The position numbers were made by a program, and so were the translations under genes. The notes beneath the pieces are model-generated. The model did no database searches. It was not told where the DNA came from and worked only from the letters and a program-made list of their open reading frames with translations. Shown here one piece after another: positions 58,666 through 64,000 of a stretch of 64,000 bases of DNA. The stretch's first letter is position 1. Each line of letters begins with the position of its first letter. Source of the stretch: Jackrogersella multiformis. Taxonomy: Eukaryota > Ascomycota > Sordariomycetes > Xylariales > Hypoxylaceae. The stretch lies in NCBI GenBank assembly GCA_902806575.1, contig CADCXD010000004.1, forward strand, positions 1,426,001-1,490,000. The letters are read 5' to 3'.

Positions 58666-59904
58666 ATCGCGATCTTATTTTATTCTTAACTTGCTACTTC
58701 CAAGTTCCAACCGACCACAGATGCGACCCACTTAGAGTATAGCGTATAGCGGATGCCGAGGTGTGGAGTGCTCTAACTTAACAGCTCTTAGATCTGGAGA
58801 AGAAGGAAAGAGAATATGACAATTTGTAAGGACAGCAATCACCTTAAGACAAAAAAGGCACTGGGCCCTTTATCTCCCCTTTAAGGATTTCGGGCTTCTG
58901 GTAAGCAATATTCAAAAGGAGCTAGGTTAGTTGAATCAGCATGAGCACATGTTCTCGTTTCTTTTTTCCTCGCCTTCCCAGCAGATGCACGAAATTGCCA
59001 AGACTTTTTTAATCGAGCCGAGGTTTGGTAGCTTTACCTCTAAAAGACGTTAGATCTGATTGGCCAGTTTCTTGAACCTCGGAGCAATAGTGTTTTTTAA
59101 GCGTCTTATGGGGTTACAAAATAATGTATTTGATTGGTGGAAAAGGACAATAACTTTTGTACAGGCAGTTTATGTACGTCACTATGATCGGCCTACGGTT
59201 CATTAATATGTATGTGCCTAGGCCCTAGGCATCAGGTAGATACTCCATGTAGGTATGCTAGGTACCTACCTACCTGTGTATAAGTAAGGACAGCTTTCCG
59301 CTCATACTTTTGCAGATACACATGTATGTAAATGTGATTTTGCTTGATTGAAGAATGAAGAAAAAAGCAGAAGTGGCTTAGTCTTCGGATCATCACGTCT
59401 TGACTGTTTAGGCAGTTTACCTAAGTAGGCAACTTCAACATACGATACCTACCTAGGACAGACTCTCAACATCATAATCCTTCCGACCTTGGCATCTAAC
59501 TTAGGAAGGCTTTCATTACCTTGGGTATTATACGTGGCCGACACGCGGCGCTCGGCACCGGGACGGCCTTTCATTGTGCTGACTCTTCTCCGAGGGGTCG
59601 TTCTTATAGTTTATATGGAATCTCGGCTAAGAACATGTGTCAATATGAATACCTAGGTAGGCAGTGACCCGGAATTCCCGGCTATCATATCGAACCTCTC
59701 CTTACTCGTATATTTACCTCCCTGTGTCAGTATAATCGATAGGTGGAAGCCTATCTACCTAGGTAGGTATGTTAGAAGGCCACTCGATCAGTACGTAAAA
59801 TACTATATCTTAGGTACTTTAATAACCAAGATATATTATCAACTACACCTATCTTAAAATGAGGACGGGCGTTGCAGCAAGTCCATCAGTACATGTGTAT
59901 TAGT

Positions 59905-59965
59905 TCATCAGTACCTAGGTACCTCGGTAGGTATTAGTTCATCTTATAATACCTACACTAGGTAG
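59905..59965. repeat. Cluster of CCTAGGTACC-type repeats with ATTAGTTCATC direct repeats
   Basis: TACCTAGGTACCT and GTAGGTAT units of the window-wide family alternate with a directly repeated TTAGTTCATC sequence, of which one copy begins just before the cluster. Confidence 0.6.
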
Positions 59966-61685
59966 GCATCGTACATGCGTATCGGAGCCGGCCTTAATAT
60001 GGGTATAACCTTCAAACATCCCTTCCGGGGCGGTCGTTCGGGGTGGCCACGGCTATTACTACGTAGTGTACTCAAGTATTAAGAGCACCGAGAACATAAG
60101 AACATATTTAGACTATTGCCAAGTACTAGCCCGCGAACAAGCCTCGTAGATGATCCGAAATACTACCTGGTAGTCAGATTCTCCAACACGATCAAAATAG
60201 CTCGGCATTAGTCTGTTTCTTTCTTTCTTACGTAGCAGCGTAGTAGCAGTACGCATTTTCGCAGGTCTGATCGCGTACATTACCTAGGTACATAGTCACA
60301 TAGTGTATCCATACCACACTAGTGTGCGCGATCATTTCTTGGCCGTGTATGATAGCGGCGATAGTAGCATCTTGAGACGACTTGGCTCTGCGTTTAAGAT
60401 TTCAGAACACCCCTTCTGATACAAGCTTCCGGGCATGTTTCCAAAACATTTATTATTATTTTTGGCTCAGTCCCCGCAATCTCTGTTTCAATCGACGGAT
60501 TGAAGCTTTATCTGCAGCTCGTCGCCGCTATGTAGAGTGTTCGGGTTTGTTGCTAAGTCGTATGTGGAAACAATTTCCAGACCTTAGAATGAGGGGACTT
60601 TATAGGTGGATAGATGGGTACATATTTCGCGGGTTGAGCGTTTACTACGTCTGTGTAGACCTGGGTATCACGCAGGTTTCGTCGTTTCTGCAAGTAGAAG
60701 CGTGTGTACGTACTTATGTAGGCGCCCGGCGGCATATTCCAATACCCCTACTAATTCAAGCCTTGCCGCCAATATAAGCAGGGCTTACACACTCATCAGC
60801 AAAATTCGTGAAAATATGCAAATTATAAAATTCTACTCTCAACACATTAGAACCGTTCAGTATAGATATCTACCATCGTGAAGTATCGATTCGAAAATAG
60901 AAGTGATCCGCCTCCAGCACCTTGAACCCCTCAGGAAACAGTGGCTTCGGATCTCATCGACAGCTCCCGGCTAGAAACCCCCCAACTCTTGTCCGTGTAC
61001 CTACATCGTATTGCAAACGGTCCTCTAGCCACTGCGATGTCTCTCCCCCCTGTGGGGCTACCACGGCAGATAGCCGCAGGCCATTGGTCTACTGCGTATG
61101 TTGGAACGTTCCGCCGCACCCAATCTCCCCTTTCGGGAGGGCCAGAAATCTGCAGGCGCATAGAATCGCACCCCTGATCGTGGCCGTTTCAGATGGTCTC
61201 AAAGCATCACATCGCCGCCCAGCGCCTGGGGCGATCAGAGCCCGGTGCGACTCGCGCACAACGCTATCGCCTTCGAAGGGCAGGGTTCTTAATTCACCCT
61301 GACGAAGCTCCGGCATCTCGATAATTAGCCAGTAATGCCCACCCCCCTCGAGGGCGCGCATGACTTGGTATCTAGGTGGTTTTCCTTGATTTTCTGCCTT
61401 TCCAATCTTCCCCTTCTTTATATTATTTATTGTCGTTATATTGTTATTGTCGAATTTCCGTCCGTGACGTGCCTGGTGCCATCTTCCGTTCTTTAAGGAT
61501 ATTTCTCTTCTCGCCGCCGCTGCCGCTGCCACTCCCTATTTCCGTCGTGCAACCAAATAATCTCTGCGCCCCTCCACGTCCTCCATCGCCAGCTTGTTAG
61601 GAAAAGTATCGTTTTTATGACGACTGCAACTACGCACCGTGACGCTCGTTTTCCCAACCGCTCTCCCCGATTTCCTACCGCCAAC

Positions 61686-62312
61686 ATGATTTCCTCAAGC
61701 GTCATCATCCTGCTCATCCGAGCCGCTCAGCTGCTCTTCGCGTTTATCATAATGTCCCTCACAGCCTACGGTATGTTTAACATGGTAGCGAGGAACGTGG
61801 AAATGTACTAATGTCGAACCTCATCAGTGGCTCACTGGTACAATGTGGACACCTTGACCTCGTCGCCCTCCCAAGTCAACTGGATGCTAGCCGTGTCTCT
61901 ATTCACCATTGTGTCCGTCTTATACCTCGAGCTAGCACCCAGAGTCGCTCCCAAGCGTAAGTAGTCGCAAACTCCTCCAGGCAGCTCGTAAAACTCACAC
62001 TCCTCTTCAGTATCCCACCAGATGGTCGCGATGGGTCTCGAGGCCTGCAACGCCATCTTCCACTTCGCGGGCTTCGTCGCGCTCGCCGTGTTCATGAGCC
62101 GGCTCCTGTTCTGCCGGGGCAGCGTGTGCGGCGCGGCGCGGGCCAGCATCGCCTTCGGCGCCTTCGAGTTCCTCCTCTGGGTCGCCTCCGCCGTCATCGT
62201 GGGAAAGGAAGTCGCGAAGGGGGGGTTATCCTCATTTCTCCCCCGCCGTTCCGGCAGCAAGCAGGCCCCTTTAAGTGTTCCTCAGATGAAGGAGGCCGCC
62301 CAAGCCGCGTAA
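61686..62312 (+). CDS. MARVEL-domain membrane protein, four helices
   Basis: Small integral membrane protein of the MARVEL type, a fold found in fungal plasma-membrane and secretory proteins such as Nce102. Three exons (61686-61770, 61828-61956, 62011-62312) give 171 residues with four hydrophobic segments: VIILLIRAAQLLFAFIIMSL near the N-terminus, WMLAVSLFTIVSVLYLEL, IFHFAGFVALAVFMSRLLF and a last one around FGAFEFLLWVASAVIV. The C-terminal tail is basic and Ser/Pro-containing, probably cytosolic. I start at 61686 because its context (caacATG) is better and the length fits the family. An in-frame ATG at 61617 would add 23 residues, mostly Thr, Arg and Pro. The exact role is unknown; it is not a clear Nce102 orthologue. 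Confidence 0.85.
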
Positions 62313-64000
62313 GCAACGGCTGGTTGTCTCCCGGCGGTAGTCGCGGCTACATCGACATCCCCCTCTCGCCGTACCGCCCGTCTCTGGACTACCAGACGGT
62401 CCCGGTGACGGTCGGGCGCTGGGACCGTGTCTACCTACATCTGGGAAAAGAGTAGAGGGGTATGTGTGAAGCATACATCTACATCCGTCGATCAACCGGT
62501 CCTGTGTTGTGTCACAGTGACCAAAAAAGGGGAGTTGGGGAAAGGTGGTTATGAACGTGAGAACCGGGAACCACAAGGCTTCGTCTAGATGACCAGCCAG
62601 GCGGTGCCACATCCACGGATTCACGAGAAAGGGCGCGGAGGGAGTTTTTTTGTGGTACTTTCGAAATATAATAGTTACAAGCTAAAGGGGTTAGATTCGG
62701 TAGTGGTCTTATTTACGAAGGCGGGACGAATTAAATCCAATATACCACCAGTGTTAAACGTCAACGTAACCACTAGTCGACCTCATATTTATGCCTTATG
62801 TTATGTTGAATGTGGAATAGGGGCTAACGTGGAGAGTTCTAATTACGATAGCGATGTCGGCAAAACCTTGCATTTATACTAATACCTCCTAGTTAGGTAT
62901 TTAATAGACCTTGAGCTAATAACTTTTAACTTTAATTGCAGGTCCCGGCTATCTGGTCTTGGGTGTAGTACAATGCAGTACAATACATGCATCCTACCCC
63001 GATATCCTACGTGCCTACCTACATATAGTACCTACCCAGGCAGGAGGTAGTAAGCTGCTAAGGTATCTACCGGTAGCGGTTATGAAATCTGTCGCAATTC
63101 GGCCACGGAATGATGTCTTAGATTACCCCGCCATGGCCTTCTAGCTGCACTCGCTTGCGTGGGATGCCCCGCGGTTCCCGATCCTACCTACCAGTTCCTG
63201 CCTACAGGTATCCTTACTTTCGGAATTTGTATTTATCTATTTATTTGTATTATACATCTTGTAAGTATCAAGATGAATATAACATGGAGATACCAACTTT
63301 ATGACCCTAGAAAATATGTGTTGTTATAGAAACGAAGGAAGAGAAAGTATCTCAAGTAAGTTCACTATAGGATATCGAAATAATCGAACGGGACCCGTCG
63401 AAAACTCCCTCGAGGTGAGTGACTTCCTATACCATAGCTCGTTAGCAGATCTAGGTAGGTAGGTAGCTATGCCATTATAATCCCTCCTATTGGGCGTACA
63501 AATCCCTACAAGGCAAATCTCTCGAAGATAGTCGATGGCGTGCTTTGTGCTTTGACTCCACACTCCCCCCAAACGAGGTCCCAAGAGTGACGATTCGCTC
63601 GAAAGCCAGATGCCATTGTCGGAAGCCCATTTGCGATGGGCAAATACATATAAGTTAAGTCGAGTGACACCATAATTCCGTAGTAAGCCATATACATAGC
63701 TTGTGAACTCATATACCCTTCCCTTCTGTTATATCCGGTCGTACCACTTTACCTATCCTTTCCACTTATACGTCGAGACTTGCGCCGCCCCTTTATACCC
63801 ACAAGACCTTGAACATACCATAGTAAAGCTACTCACAATGGCAGGGGAACTAAGCAAGAACTTTGAGACTTTGCAGCTCCATGCGGGGTATGGAATCCAT
63901 CTGATTGCATGAGAATTTTAAGGCATTGGTAGCTAATCATATCGTAGCCAGCAGATAGATCCTGCGACCAATGCTCGCGCGGTCCCCATCTATGCCTCAA
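62313..64000. other. Non-coding right end of the window
   Basis: No supported gene. The first part is the MARVEL gene 3' UTR. CCTAGG/GTAGGTAGG repeats occur near 63005-63050 and 63449-63470. The right 300 nt contain short open frames only. A gene continuing past the window edge cannot be excluded. Confidence 0.45.

Larger units (their letters stand above)
58521..61616. other. Intergenic region, 3.1 kb
   Basis: No supported gene. It contains a triple AAACTGT repeat (58643-58665) and many CCTAGGTA-type repeats, densest at about 59255-59282, 59755-59772 and 59905-59965. The right end (about 60910-61616) is less AT-rich and likely holds the promoter and leader of the MARVEL gene. Open frames at 60382-61302 overlap on both strands and look like chance. 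Confidence 0.5.

Noticed and set aside
1..64000. tRNA, rRNA and CRISPR features
   Set aside because: I looked for tRNA B-box-like sequence on both strands and for evenly spaced direct repeats. I found no B box with a fitting A box and no CRISPR-like array, nor any rRNA-like sequence. A covariance-model search could still find a tRNA I missed.

Overview
The window is nuclear DNA from a filamentous ascomycete, most likely a Sordariomycete (possibly Xylariales; the order is a guess). The evidence is short GT-AG introns of about 40-190 nt, some with TACTAAC-like branch points, fungal-specific families (VTC4, Nic96, a bZIP/DUF3425 factor, YHM2, a Nrd1/Seb1-like protein), and a PMA1 C-terminus ending like that of Neurospora. 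There are 13 protein-coding genes I can support. I rebuilt the exons by hand from splice sites and reading-frame continuity, and every model closes as a whole number of codons. I see no rRNA, tRNA, CRISPR array or intact mobile element.

Layout. 517-7274 (+) NADH glutamate synthase GLT1. 8645-10985 (+) polyphosphate polymerase subunit VTC4. 12127-14521 (+) a conserved-looking protein of unknown function. 16238-18171 (+) an FGGY-family D-ribulokinase-like kinase. 19009-22499 (+) nucleoporin NIC96. 23316-25275 (+) a bZIP factor with a DUF3425-type C-terminus. 26964-28625 (-) a DCAF4/WDR21-like WD-repeat protein. 29357-32386 (-) plasma-membrane proton pump PMA1. 32387-41206 is an 8.8-kb gene desert. 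41207-42331 (-) mitochondrial carrier YHM2 and 43590-45171 (-) citrate synthase lie in tandem. 47069-49770 (+) Nrd1/Seb1-like RNA-binding protein. 52177-55878 (-) a large WD40 protein, possibly Raf1/DIM-9-like. 56228-58520 (-) an FAA2-like acyl-CoA synthetase. 61686-62312 (+) a four-helix MARVEL membrane protein.

How they relate. Most are housekeeping genes with no obvious cluster logic. One metabolic link stands out. Citrate synthase makes mitochondrial citrate, the neighbouring YHM2 carrier exchanges citrate for 2-oxoglutarate, and GLT1 at the other end of the window consumes 2-oxoglutarate to make glutamate. Two WD40 proteins may both be CUL4-DDB1 substrate receptors.

The non-coding DNA is more unusual than the genes. 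It carries many copies of a short palindromic family around CCTAGGTA/TAGGTACCTA, several tandem repeats, and one abrupt block of about 95% AT at 55916-56110. Four genes contain sharply bounded GC-rich segments. I did not find a convincing new biological system.
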